A DNA stretch of 32,373 bases, from the NCBI GenBank assembly GCA_021826685.1, contig JAKAYT010000014.1, positions 1-32,373 on the forward strand, read 5' to 3'. The position numbers and the translations under genes are program-made. Under the pieces are notes generated by a model. The model was not told the DNA's origin and made no database searches. It worked only from the letters and a program-made list of their open reading frames with translations. The number at the start of each line of letters is the position of its first letter. Position 1 is the stretch's first letter. Positions 1-8,404 of the stretch are shown here, in pieces. The stretch is from Thermoplasmata archaeon (GTDB lineage: Archaea > Thermoplasmatota > Thermoplasmata > Lutacidiplasmatales > UBA184).

Positions 1-957
1 CGTGAACCCGAACCCGAACGAATGGTACACTAGGGCGAACGTCAGGACGTAGCCGAGGATCGCTCCGCTGTTGAGCAACGGCAGGCCGGCCTGCGCGGTC
101 CCCTTCAAGACCATGCGCATCAGGATGGCGTACCCGATCAGCGACCCGACGAGGGTCCCAATCGCCGTCCAGAGGCTCGCCGGGACCGCTAGGATCGAGG
201 GGCTCGCAGGGAGCCAGACGAAGGCCGCCGCCACCAGGATGCCCGGGATCACTACGTCGCCGAGGCCCATGAACAGCGCCCCGCGTTCCTCGACGGGAGC
301 CTGGCGGATCTCGGAAAGGGTGGGGGAGCCCGGATAGTCGTAGCCGGGGTCTTCCGGCATTACCATCAGGATCGGGAGCTTCATGTCGACCGCGAGGTCG
401 GCCAGGCGGAGCATATGCTTCGTCCGATAGACCGCAATGTAATCGTAGACCGCGAGCGCCACGAGGAGGACGAAGACGGGGAGGATCGCGAACGAACCGC
501 CGAGGATCGCGATCACGCTCGCGGCCGCGACGAACCCTGCGATATCCACGACGTACCATTGCGGCTCCATCGCGAGCCCGAGGAACAGGAGGACCGCGAT
601 CGCCGCCGCCAGGCCGATCGACGGGTAGACGACGAGGCCGAGGGCGTACGGCGCGAGCGGGTAGCCCACCGGGATCACGATGGAGAGGGTCTCGATCAGC
701 GTGATGTAGAGCGCTCCCCCGATCGCGATCAGGAGGATCCAGCGGACGCCGCTCATCACGTCGTGCCGACGGGCGAGCAGAAGAAGGACGATCGGTACGA
801 TCACCACCGCGGCGACGAGCAGGAGGGGCGTGTACAGATTCGTGCCTTCGCTCGGAGAACTGAACCCGGCCGCGCGGAAGGGGAACGCGAGCGCTAGGGC
901 CAGCGATTGCGCACCGACGTAAAGCGCGAGCAGCCCGAGCCAGCGCGTCGCGCGCAT
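1..957 (-). CDS. Presenilin-like A22 family intramembrane aspartyl protease (3' end cut by window)
   Basis: The minus-strand frame from the ATG at 957 stays open to the window edge (319 codons), so only the extreme C-terminus should be missing; archaeal homologues are about 300 residues. It encodes a polytopic membrane protein. Both catalytic signatures of presenilin/signal-peptide-peptidase (family A22) enzymes are visible: the YD motif in a transmembrane segment (LAVYDYIAVY, Asp172) and the GLGD motif (Asp234). A PAL-like motif follows (QAGLPLLN, Pro293-Leu295). Family knowledge: these enzymes cut transmembrane helices inside the bilayer, with the two aspartates as catalytic pair. A hydrophilic loop rich in Pro, Asp and Tyr (about residues 199-222) separates the two aspartate helices, as is usual. 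It begins 6 nt after the aIF2-beta stop codon, so the two are probably co-transcribed. The substrate is unknown. Confidence 0.9.
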   Translation of the reverse strand, partial: MRATRWLGLLALYVGAQSLALALAFPFRAAGFSSPSEGTNLYTPLLLVAAVVIVPIVLLLLARRHDVMSGVRWILLIAIGGALYITLIETLSIVIPVGYPLAPYALGLVVYPSIGLAAAIAVLLFLGLAMEPQWYVVDIAGFVAAASVIAILGGSFAILPVFVLLVALAVYDYIAVYRTKHMLRLADLAVDMKLPILMVMPEDPGYDYPGSPTLSEIRQAPVEERGALFMGLGDVVIPGILVAAAFVWLPASPSILAVPASLWTAIGTLVGSLIGYAILMRMVLKGTAQAGLPLLNSGAILGYVLTFALVYHSFGFGFT

Positions 958-963
958 CGCGGG

Positions 964-1581
964 CTAAGGTTGGACCACGGCGTAAGCGTTGTTGCCGAGG
1001 ACCTTCGTGATCTTCGCGTTGACGCTCGTGCCGCGCTGGTTCGCTCCGGTGACGAAGATGACGAAACCCTCCTTCTTGGCCACGCCGTCGCCCCGGCGTC
1101 CCACGTCCTCGATCGTCAGGCGATAGACTTCGCCGACGACGACGGGGGCTTTCGGCTTCTCCGGGGCGACCACGCGGCGGACCGTCACCGGTCGCTGCGC
1201 GCCGCACGCTTCGCAGACCAGGATCAGAAGCCGCCCCTCCTTCTGGAGATGCGTGTCGGGACGCTTGCACTCCGAACAGACGACGAACTTCTCGGTGTAC
1301 TCCCGGATCTTCTGCTGGATCGCCTCGCTGCTGACTCGGGACTTGAGCACGCCGCGGGGGAGGTCGAGCACGCCCGGGCAACCGAGCTCCTTCGCGAGGA
1401 ATCCGATCAGATGGGCGGGCTCGCGCCGTAGGACCTCTGCGATCGGACCCAGGTTGCGGATCACTGTGTTCCGGCCGTCGACCATGACGTCCGGCTCGGG
1501 AACGATGAACCTCTCCCCGCCCACCTTGACCTCGGGGAGTTTGGCCCGGGCCCGCTCGAGCAGCGCTTCGTACCCTTCCAT
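964..1581 (-). CDS. Translation initiation factor aIF2 subunit beta with C-terminal TRAM domain
   Basis: A 205-residue protein. aIF2-beta is part of the heterotrimer (alpha, beta, gamma) that brings initiator Met-tRNA to the small ribosomal subunit. Residues about 1-95 match the aIF2-beta/eIF5 N-terminal fold (VMVDGRNTVIRN, LGCPGVLDLP). A zinc ribbon follows with Cys102, Cys105, Cys123 and Cys126. Residues about 145-205 form a TRAM-type beta-barrel (VYRLTIEDVGRRGDGVAK, then FVIFVTGA and GTSVNAKIT). A TRAM extension on this subunit is known in some euryarchaea, such as haloarchaea. The frame can be extended far upstream, but homology starts at the ATG at 1581 (MEGYEALLERA); the upstream part runs antisense through the PhzF gene and is not real. 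A weak AT-rich element (AACCTTTTGC) lies about 33 nt upstream. Confidence 0.95.
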   Translation of the reverse strand: MEGYEALLERARAKLPEVKVGGERFIVPEPDVMVDGRNTVIRNLGPIAEVLRREPAHLIGFLAKELGCPGVLDLPRGVLKSRVSSEAIQQKIREYTEKFVVCSECKRPDTHLQKEGRLLILVCEACGAQRPVTVRRVVAPEKPKAPVVVGEVYRLTIEDVGRRGDGVAKKEGFVIFVTGANQRGTSVNAKITKVLGNNAYAVVQP

Positions 1582-1637
1582 CGGTGCCGACCAATGCCGG
1601 GCGCCGCGCAAAAGGTTGGCGCGCGGGGGCCCGCGTC

Positions 1638-2465
1638 TCAATCGAGGGCCGAGAGATCGATTTCGCCCCGAGCGACCGTGCGCGAACATCCCGTGAGTTC
1701 GACCGACGCGTCCCGAAGTTCGACCCCGATCTCCCCTCCGCGGGCGGAAAGTTGTCGGGCCCTCATCCGGGCGCGCCCGGTACGCTCGGACCAGTACGGC
1801 GTGAGGACCGTGTGGGCGGATCCGGTGACCGGGTCCTCGGGAACTCCAGCCCACGGATGGAAGAAGCGAGAGACGAAGTCGACCGGAGGCCGGCCAGCGG
1901 CGGTAACGATGATCCCCTCGACCGGTCCGTCCGTGACGCTCCGCGCGAGGCGTCCGAGGTCCGGGTCGAGGGCGGCGACCTCTTCCGAGCTCGAGAGCTC
2001 GACCAGGAACTTGGAGGAGCGAGGGCCACGTAGGACGTTGCGCGCTTCCCGGACTCCCAGCGCATCGAGCAGATCCCGAGGAAGGCTCGCGGGGACGGGG
2101 TCTTCGCGCGGGAACTCGAGAACGATGCCGGAGTCGGATCGACACGCGCGGAGCGCGCCGGACCGCGAGTCAAAGAGCAGCGAGGGATCCGCGAGCCCGC
2201 GCTCGTGGTAGAGCACGTGGGCGCTCGCGAGCGTGGCGTGGCCGCACAGGGGCACCTCGACCCGAGGGGTGAACCATCGGAGGGCGTAGGAGCCGTCGCG
2301 GACCCTGCGAACGAACGCCGTCTCGGAGAGACCCATCTCGGAGGAGATCGCGAGGTGGGATCTCTCCGGCAGTGGTTCGTCGAGGAGGCACACCGCGGCG
2401 GGATTTCCTCGGAGACCGGGTCCGACGAAGGCATCGACCCAGTAGGCCGGGAGCGTCCGGCTCAT
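1638..2465 (-). CDS. PhzF family isomerase/epimerase-like protein
   Basis: A 275-residue protein with the diaminopimelate-epimerase-like PhzF fold: two similar halves around an active site. Visible signatures are GNPAAV (residues 20-25), SETAFV with the expected catalytic acid Glu48, CGHATLA (74-80) and, in the second half, EDPVTGSAHTVL. Family knowledge: PhzF proteins move double bonds or protons without cofactor. Phenazine synthesis is the named case, but most members have unknown substrates, and no phenazine genes occur here. The start overlaps the stop of the preceding HAD gene by 4 nt (ATGA), indicating translational coupling. It is followed after 56 nt by aIF2-beta. The exact reaction is unknown. 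Confidence 0.88.
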   Translation of the reverse strand: MSRTLPAYWVDAFVGPGLRGNPAAVCLLDEPLPERSHLAISSEMGLSETAFVRRVRDGSYALRWFTPRVEVPLCGHATLASAHVLYHERGLADPSLLFDSRSGALRACRSDSGIVLEFPREDPVPASLPRDLLDALGVREARNVLRGPRSSKFLVELSSSEEVAALDPDLGRLARSVTDGPVEGIIVTAAGRPPVDFVSRFFHPWAGVPEDPVTGSAHTVLTPYWSERTGRARMRARQLSARGGEIGVELRDASVELTGCSRTVARGEIDLSALD

Positions 2466-3148
2466 GGGTCGGCCTTCGGGAGGGCGGCCGCCGGCGGCCC
2501 GTCCCGAACCGATCGAAGGTACGCCAGCGCCGGCAAGAGTGACCCGCCTTCAATGACGAAGGTCGCGGCGGCTCGCGTCGGAGGGTCCTCCGGACGGAAT
2601 GCGATCCCGACGCGGCTCTCGCGGAACATGGCGATGTCGATCTCGGAATTGCCGACGCTTGCGGTCTCCTCCCGCGTCACAGAGAGCTGGCGCTGCACGG
2701 CGGCGAGGACCCGATCCTTCTGCTTGATGGGCACCCGGACGATACCCTCGTCGGTCAGTCGTCCGTCCGGCCGGACGCGGATCCCGTTCGCGAGAACGTA
2801 ATCGATCCCCAGCTCTCGGCCGACGCGACGGGCCGCCACGTCCAGACCCCCCGAGATGATCGCCGTTCGGATCCCGTCCGACCTCAACCCTGCCACCAGT
2901 TCTCGCGCTCCCGGCATCAACGGGACCTTCCCGAGGATCCGCTCGAGGTCGTCGATCGAAATGTCCGGGTTCACGCTCTGCCAGAGCTGAACGTCCGCAC
3001 GAACGAACTCGACGTCGTCGATCTCGTCGCGCAGGAACCGTTCGACCGCCTTCGCGTTGGACAGACCGTAGTGCTGGTGCACGGCAGCCCAAGAGCTCGC
3101 GACGTCGATGAGCGTCCCGTCCATGTCGAAAGCGACCAGCTTAATCAT
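2462..3148 (-). CDS. HAD superfamily phosphatase, SerB-like (HAD-IB type)
   Basis: A 228-residue haloacid dehalogenase-type phosphatase. Motif I is AFDMDGTL, with nucleophile Asp8 and acid/base Asp10. Motif II is the Ser of IISGGLD. The Mg-binding motif is GNSEIDIAMF. The small helical cap between motifs I and II resembles phosphoserine phosphatase. Family knowledge: such enzymes hydrolyse small phosphomonoesters, and SerB-like members often act on phosphoserine, but the substrate cannot be read from the sequence. It lies in a tight minus-strand string: its start overlaps the end of the aldo/keto reductase by 8 nt and its stop overlaps the PhzF-like start by 4 nt. The C-terminal end (about residues 205-228) is Pro/Ala-rich and probably flexible. 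Confidence 0.88.
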   Translation of the reverse strand: MIKLVAFDMDGTLIDVASSWAAVHQHYGLSNAKAVERFLRDEIDDVEFVRADVQLWQSVNPDISIDDLERILGKVPLMPGARELVAGLRSDGIRTAIISGGLDVAARRVGRELGIDYVLANGIRVRPDGRLTDEGIVRVPIKQKDRVLAAVQRQLSVTREETASVGNSEIDIAMFRESRVGIAFRPEDPPTRAAATFVIEGGSLLPALAYLRSVRDGPPAAALPKADP

Positions 3149-4121
3149 GTGCCGACCGCGTCACGGCGTCCGCCGCGTCGAGCACGTCGTCCGGGACGGG
3201 CGTTGCCCACGCTCGGAGGTTCGCGTCGACCTGCTCGGGCCGGCTTGCGCCGAACAGGGGGAGCGCTCCCTGCCGTCGGACCCAGTGGAGCGCCACGGCG
3301 GCGAGGGTCACCTCTGCCTTTTCGGCGATCGTAACGAGGTCGCGAACCTGGGCGAGGGTCGACTCCGCGTGCTCGGCGTCCATGCGTCGGGATCCCCGCC
3401 GGTTCGCGGCCGGTATGGATTCCGAAGTGAGAAAGCGGCCCGTCAGAAGGCCGTGGGCGAGCGGGGTGTACGCCTCGAGGATTACGCCGGCCCGGGCGCA
3501 ATGGTCCCGCAGCTCGTCCCCGTCGTCGCGGTCGATCAAGTTGTACCGGATCTGGTTCACCGCGATCTTGCGGGGGCCGAGAGCGGATTGCGCCTCGTCC
3601 AACTGGGGCACGGTAAAGTTCGAGACCCCGATCGCCCCGATCCTCCCGTCATCCGCGAGCTCCGCGAGCACGCCCATGGTGTCGGCGATCGGAACCCGAT
3701 CGTCCGGGGCATGGACGAGGTAGAGGTCCACCATCGGCCGGTCGAGGCGCTCGAGAGTTCCCTGGATCGCCGCGCGGACCTGCGCGGGTCGTAGGTGCTC
3801 CCACGACACCTTGCTCGCGACGAACGGCTCCGGCGAGATCCCCGCGTGGCGGGCGAGCACTCCCCCGAGGATCCGCTCGGAGCGGCCCGCACCATAAACC
3901 TCCGCGGTATCGAGCCATCGGATCCCGGCCTCGATCGCGTGGGACGCCGTAGACTCTTCCCGGAGCTCGTCCTGCCTCGTCCACCGACCGAGGTTCCAGA
4001 GCCCCAATCCAATCTCGGGATGGGGCTTGGACGTGCCCGAGATGGGCACCGAGTCGATGGCGATCGACGGGGCGGGCGTCTTCGGGGGCGATCTCGTCCG
4101 ACTGCGGGGGGACTTCGTCAT
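3141..4121 (-). CDS. Aldo/keto reductase family oxidoreductase
   Basis: A 326-residue NADP-dependent oxidoreductase of the AKR (TIM-barrel) superfamily. The catalytic tetrad is complete: Asp71 and Tyr76 (WLDTAEVYGAGRSE), Lys104 (VASKVSW) and His137 (YLVHAPDD). GVSNF follows in its usual place. A much longer reading frame runs upstream to 5045, but it passes antisense through valS and shows no family similarity. The ATG at 4121 overlaps the valS stop as ATGA and gives a protein of normal AKR length. The first 30 residues are Ser/Pro/Arg-rich and not part of the barrel, so a later start is possible. The substrate is unknown. Gene order suggests co-transcription with valS upstream and the HAD phosphatase downstream. 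Confidence 0.92.
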   Translation of the reverse strand: MTKSPRSRTRSPPKTPAPSIAIDSVPISGTSKPHPEIGLGLWNLGRWTRQDELREESTASHAIEAGIRWLDTAEVYGAGRSERILGGVLARHAGISPEPFVASKVSWEHLRPAQVRAAIQGTLERLDRPMVDLYLVHAPDDRVPIADTMGVLAELADDGRIGAIGVSNFTVPQLDEAQSALGPRKIAVNQIRYNLIDRDDGDELRDHCARAGVILEAYTPLAHGLLTGRFLTSESIPAANRRGSRRMDAEHAESTLAQVRDLVTIAEKAEVTLAAVALHWVRRQGALPLFGASRPEQVDANLRAWATPVPDDVLDAADAVTRSAHD

Positions 4122-6826
4122 GGGTTCGCCTTCGCGGAACCGTCTCGGCTCAAGTGCGCATCGATGCGTCGAATGCGACCCGCCAGCTCCTCGACCTTCG
4201 CCTCGTGTTCCCGCACCACGGCGGGGGGGGCTCGGGCGCGAAACCCGGGATCCGAAAGGCGCTCGCGGCTGCGCTCGAGGAGTGCGATCAGCTTCTCCCG
4301 CTCGAGTTCCAGCGCCTCGTTCGTTTCGGCGGAGCCTTCGGGCCGCTGGACGCTGACCTCTCCGAAGGGGGCTACCCGGCTCGATGCGTTCTCGGGCCCT
4401 TGCGCTCCCGGGGCCAGGATCGTGAGGGGGTGGACCCGGGCGAGCCGCTCGATCGTCCCTTGGTGGAATTGAAAGAGCGCGGTCCGGCTCGGCGTCGTGG
4501 CTCGGACCCAGGCCGGAGGGACCTTCTCGGCGGCGATGCTCTCCTCCGATCGAAGGTTTCGGAGGAGTCGCACGGCCTCCAGCACGGTCTCCATCTCCGA
4601 CTCCGCGTTCGGATCGGGCGACAGCTCCGCGCCCGGCCAAGGCGCGAGCGCCAATAGTTCCCCATCGTGCGGGTAGGCGTGCCAGAGCTCCTCCGTGACG
4701 TGAGGCACGAACGGATGCAGGAGGCGTAGGGCGCGCTCCGTCACGAAGAGGAGCGTCGTCCGGGCCGCTCGTTGGGAAGGGGTACCGGCCCGGCCGGAGA
4801 GCCGCTCCTTGACGATCTCCACGTAGCGGTCCGCAACGTCGTGCCAAAGGAACTGATAGAGCGCACCGGCCGCCCGGGAGATCTGGAAGGAATCGAGGGA
4901 GCTCTCGACCTCTTCGCGCGTGCGAGCGTAGCGAGAAAGAATCCACCGGTCCTCGAGGGCCGAGTCCGGCGCGGGAACCGGGGGCGTGGTCGGTGCCGGG
5001 GTGTCCGGCGGGGTGTGGAGGAGGGTGAACCGGCCGACGTTCCACAGCTTGGTGAGAAAGTTACGTGCTCCGTCCAACGGGGCCCGTCCGAACGGACCAT
5101 CCTCCTCGACCGGGTTCGGGAAGGCTAGCGAAAATCGCAGCGTGTCGGCCCCCCGCTCCCGAATGACATCGAGCGGATCCGGCGAGTTGCCGAGGTGCTT
5201 CGACATCCGCCGGCCCTGGGCGTCGCGCAGCATGCCCGTGAACACGACGTCCGGGAACGGCGGCCGGTCGGTGAACTTGAGACCGGCCATGATCATCCGG
5301 GCGACCCAGAAGAACATGATGTCGCGGCCGGTGACCAGCACCTTCGTCGGGTAGTAGTGGGCAAGGTCGCCGGTCGCCTCGGGCCATCCTAGGGCGAGAA
5401 ACGGCCACATCCAGCTCGTGAACCACGTGTCGAGCACGTCTGGGTCCTGGGCGAGTTCGGTCCGATGGCACGAGGGGCACTCCTTCGGTTCGTCGACGGA
5501 TGCGAACTCGTTCCGGCACGAGCGGCACGTGTAGACGGGTATCCGATGACCCCAGAGGATCTGGCGGGAGATGCACCAATCTTGGATCGACTCCATCCAC
5601 CGGAAGTACGTGAGGTTCCACCGCTCCGGATGGATGCGGATACGGCCCTCGCGCACGGCCGCGATGGCGGGAGCGGCGAGCGGCTCCATCCGCACAAACC
5701 ACTGGGTCGAAAGGCGAGGCTCGACGATCGCCTCGGACCTCTCCGATCGGGCGACCGAGTGGCGGAACTTCTCGCGTCGGACGAGAAGGGCCAGCCGCTC
5801 GAGTTCCTCGGCGGCGCGCTCCCGAGCCACGTCCCGGTCCAGTCCTTGCCACTCCGCGGGGACGGCGGATCCCTGGAGCCGGGCCCGCGCATCGAAGATC
5901 TCGGGCGGCATCGCGAGATCCGGATGGCGCCGGAAGACCTCGTAGTCGACGAGATCGTGCCGCGGTGTCACCTTGAGAGCACCGGTGCCGAACGTCGGAT
6001 CGATGGCCTCGTCGGTGATGACGGGGACGACTCGGTCCGTGAACGGCACGCGCACGCGCCGTCCCACCGCCGTGGAGTGGCGCGTATCGGAGGGATGGAC
6101 CGCGATCGCGACATCCCCGAGGATCGTCTCCGGGCGGGCCGTCGCCACCTCCATTCCCCCGGGGCTTCCGTCGGCCCAAGGATACCGAACGTAGTACAGC
6201 GTTCCCTCCTCCTCCGAGTGGATTACCTCGAGATCGGAGATCGCGGTCTCGAGGCGAGGATCCCAGTTGATCATCCGCTCACCGCGGTAGATCAACCCCT
6301 CCCGATAGAGCCGAACGAACGCCTCGCGGGTCGCGCGGGCGGCGAGCGCGTCCTGGGTGTAGCGGAAGCGGGACCAGTCGATCGAGAATCCCGCCGCTTC
6401 GAACTGAGCACGGATCCGAGCCTCGTGCTCCTCACGCCACTTCTCGAGGTGACCGAGCGCCTCGCCCCGCGGCAGCGTCTCGAACCGTATCCCCTGCCGC
6501 GAAAGTCGACGGCGCACCTCGACCTGCGTTGCGAGCCCTGCGTGGTCGACGCCCGGGACCCACAATGTCGCTCGGCCCTGCATGCGGGCCCGGCGCACCA
6601 GCACGTCCATCACGGTCCCGCCCAGCATGTGGCCGATGGTGAGGACCCCGGTCACATTGGGCGGGGGAAGGGCAAGAGCGAACGTCGGCTCGCGAGGGCG
6701 GTCGGGGGCGCGGAAGGCGGCGAGACGGGCCCACTCCTCCTGCCAGCGATGCTCGATCGGTCCCGGCTCGAAGCGAGCGGCCAACGGCGGAGAGCCTCCT
6801 ATCGCAGACTCCTGCGAGGCCGACAT
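4118..6826 (-). CDS. valS: Valyl-tRNA synthetase (bacterial-type)
   Basis: A 902-residue class I aminoacyl-tRNA synthetase that charges tRNA-Val. The signature PPPNVTGVLTIGHMLG (from residue 54) contains the HIGH-equivalent TIGHM, and the KMSKS-equivalent is RRMSKH (Met541). The CP1 editing domain lies between them (VATARPETILGDVAIAVHP, then GTGALKVTP). The anticodon-binding helical domain follows. The last 65 residues form a long charged coiled coil (GFRARAPPAVVREHEAK), the C-terminal arm typical of bacterial ValRS. The insert YRGERMINWDPRLETAISD is also bacterial in style, whereas archaeal ValRS usually has a Cys-containing CP1 motif and lacks this arm. It starts 49 nt after the lysS stop and ends in an ATGA overlap with the aldo/keto reductase. 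A weak AT-rich element (AACTTCTTTGA) lies about 30 nt upstream. Confidence 0.96.
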   Translation of the reverse strand: MSASQESAIGGSPPLAARFEPGPIEHRWQEEWARLAAFRAPDRPREPTFALALPPPNVTGVLTIGHMLGGTVMDVLVRRARMQGRATLWVPGVDHAGLATQVEVRRRLSRQGIRFETLPRGEALGHLEKWREEHEARIRAQFEAAGFSIDWSRFRYTQDALAARATREAFVRLYREGLIYRGERMINWDPRLETAISDLEVIHSEEEGTLYYVRYPWADGSPGGMEVATARPETILGDVAIAVHPSDTRHSTAVGRRVRVPFTDRVVPVITDEAIDPTFGTGALKVTPRHDLVDYEVFRRHPDLAMPPEIFDARARLQGSAVPAEWQGLDRDVARERAAEELERLALLVRREKFRHSVARSERSEAIVEPRLSTQWFVRMEPLAAPAIAAVREGRIRIHPERWNLTYFRWMESIQDWCISRQILWGHRIPVYTCRSCRNEFASVDEPKECPSCHRTELAQDPDVLDTWFTSWMWPFLALGWPEATGDLAHYYPTKVLVTGRDIMFFWVARMIMAGLKFTDRPPFPDVVFTGMLRDAQGRRMSKHLGNSPDPLDVIRERGADTLRFSLAFPNPVEEDGPFGRAPLDGARNFLTKLWNVGRFTLLHTPPDTPAPTTPPVPAPDSALEDRWILSRYARTREEVESSLDSFQISRAAGALYQFLWHDVADRYVEIVKERLSGRAGTPSQRAARTTLLFVTERALRLLHPFVPHVTEELWHAYPHDGELLALAPWPGAELSPDPNAESEMETVLEAVRLLRNLRSEESIAAEKVPPAWVRATTPSRTALFQFHQGTIERLARVHPLTILAPGAQGPENASSRVAPFGEVSVQRPEGSAETNEALELEREKLIALLERSRERLSDPGFRARAPPAVVREHEAKVEELAGRIRRIDAHLSRDGSAKANP

Positions 6827-6875
6827 CGGACCCAGCCCACCCTGGCACGGTCAAAGAAGTTTGCGCGGCGGGGAA

Positions 6876-8360
6876 TCACCCCGAACGGGCCCGCGTTTGG
6901 GGAAACAGCAGGACATCCTTGATCGACGTGGCGCCGAGGAGCGCCATTACGAGACGGTCGATACCGATACCGATGCCCGTCGCCGGGGGCATTCCGTAAC
7001 GCATCGCCGCGACGAAGTCGGCGTCGTACGCGTAGGTGTCCTCGCCCCGCGCGCTGAGTTGCTCGCGAAACCGACGTTCCTGCTCGTCCGGGTCATTGAG
7101 CTCGGTATAGGCGTTCCCGAGCTCGAAGGAGCGGCAGAAGACCTCGAATCGCTCCACGCGCCCTGCTTTGGACCGGTGGCGTTTCGCGAGCGGCGTCGTG
7201 CTGGCGGGGTGATCGATTACGAAGGAGACGTGATCGATCGTGGGCTCGACATAGTGCTCGAACAGCTTGTCGAGGAAGATCCCGGGGGGAGAGTCGTCCG
7301 GAACGGTAGCTCCGATCGCCCGGGCGCGGAGCCGGAGTTCGTCCACGCTCAGGTCCGCGACGCGGGAGATCCCGCTGGCCCGCTCGAGGCTCTCCACGAA
7401 ATCGAGGGTTGGGAACGGGGGGAGGAACCGGTCCGTCGCGGCGCGAACCTGCGGCACGTCGGGCAGAAGCTCCTGCGTTCGCGCGGCGAGGCGCTCGAAG
7501 AGATCCTCCAGGAGCCGCCGCAGATCGTGGTAGTCCGCGTAGGCCCAGTACGCTTCGAGCATCGTGAACTCGGGAGAGTGGGTCGCGTCGAGGTCTTCGT
7601 TACGGAAGCAGCGGCCGATCTCGTAGACCCGTTCGAGCCCTCCGACCAGGAGGCGCTTGAGCGAGAGCTCGATCGCGATGCGCAGCTGCAGCTCTTCGTC
7701 CAGGTAGCGAGAACGGGTCACGAAGGGGGCTGCGGCGGCCCCGCTCGCCACCGGTAGGAGGATCGGCGTCTCGACCTCCAGGAATCCGGCCGCGTCGAAC
7801 GCGCGTCGGACCTCCTGCACGATCTCGGAGCGCAGGCGGAACCGCCGTCGCACGTCCTCGGAGGCGAGCAGGTCGAGGTAGCGCCGTCGGATCCGTTGCT
7901 CCTCGTCCTTGAGACCGTGGTACTTCTCCGGGGGCGGCGAGATCGCTTTGGCGAGCAGGACGAGCGACCGCGCGACGAGGGAGTTCTCCCCCCGGCGAGT
8001 CCGAGCGGCGTACCCGATCGCTCCGATGATATCCCCGGGATCGAGGTCGCTCAGCCAGGCCGCATAGGCATCCTCTCCGAGAACGTCGCTTCGCAGGACG
8101 AGTTGGAGTGTCCCGGATTGGTCGACGAGATCGGCGAACGAGGCCTTTCCGTGCGTTCGCACGCTCCTGAGGCGCCCGGCGACGCGGTACTCGGCTTGGA
8201 CCGATTCCTCTCCCACCGCGAGCCGGCTCGCCGCGGCGGCGACCTCTCGCGTGGGAACACGACCCGGGAAGGAATGGGGGTATGGTTCGATGCGCCGGGA
8301 GCGCAGCCGCTCGATCTTCGAGCGTCGCTCGGCCTCGAGAGAGGACTCCTCCGACGGCAT
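6876..8360 (-). CDS. lysS: Lysyl-tRNA synthetase, class II
   Basis: A 494-residue class II aminoacyl-tRNA synthetase for tRNA-Lys. The N-terminal OB-fold anticodon-binding domain (VAGRLRSVRTHGKASFADL) precedes the catalytic core. Motif 2 is CFRNEDLDATHSPEFTMLEA and motif 3 is GIGIGIDRLVMALLG. The ATG at 8360 is preferred over a TTG at 8393 because it gives the usual short basic N-terminal helix (SLEAERRSKIERLRSRRIEPYP). Many euryarchaea use the unrelated class I LysRS, so a class II enzyme points to ancestral replacement or bacterial transfer. The adjacent ValRS is bacterial-like too. The gene lies 44 nt after the 133-residue hypothetical gene and 49 nt before valS. The full N-terminal domain argues against an EpmA/GenX-type paralogue. 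Confidence 0.95.
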   Translation of the reverse strand: MPSEESSLEAERRSKIERLRSRRIEPYPHSFPGRVPTREVAAAASRLAVGEESVQAEYRVAGRLRSVRTHGKASFADLVDQSGTLQLVLRSDVLGEDAYAAWLSDLDPGDIIGAIGYAARTRRGENSLVARSLVLLAKAISPPPEKYHGLKDEEQRIRRRYLDLLASEDVRRRFRLRSEIVQEVRRAFDAAGFLEVETPILLPVASGAAAAPFVTRSRYLDEELQLRIAIELSLKRLLVGGLERVYEIGRCFRNEDLDATHSPEFTMLEAYWAYADYHDLRRLLEDLFERLAARTQELLPDVPQVRAATDRFLPPFPTLDFVESLERASGISRVADLSVDELRLRARAIGATVPDDSPPGIFLDKLFEHYVEPTIDHVSFVIDHPASTTPLAKRHRSKAGRVERFEVFCRSFELGNAYTELNDPDEQERRFREQLSARGEDTYAYDADFVAAMRYGMPPATGIGIGIDRLVMALLGATSIKDVLLFPQTRARSG

Positions 8361-8404
8361 CGGCCCCGCGCACCCGGAGTGGGCGGGGGACAAAGAGGCT
8401 TCGT

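Noticed and set aside
1-20. Short tandem GAACCC-like repeat at the left edge
   Set aside because: It lies within the coding sequence of the presenilin-like protein and encodes an FGFGF stretch; it is too short to be a repeat element.
4122-5045. Upstream extension of the aldo/keto reductase frame (would give 634 residues)
   Set aside because: The extension runs antisense-free through valS in another frame and is Arg/Pro/Gly-rich. The AKR family starts at 4121, which makes an ATGA overlap with valS.
5465-6922. 485-codon plus-strand open frame across valS
   Set aside because: It is a mirror of the valS codons, with no recognisable motif and no promoter.
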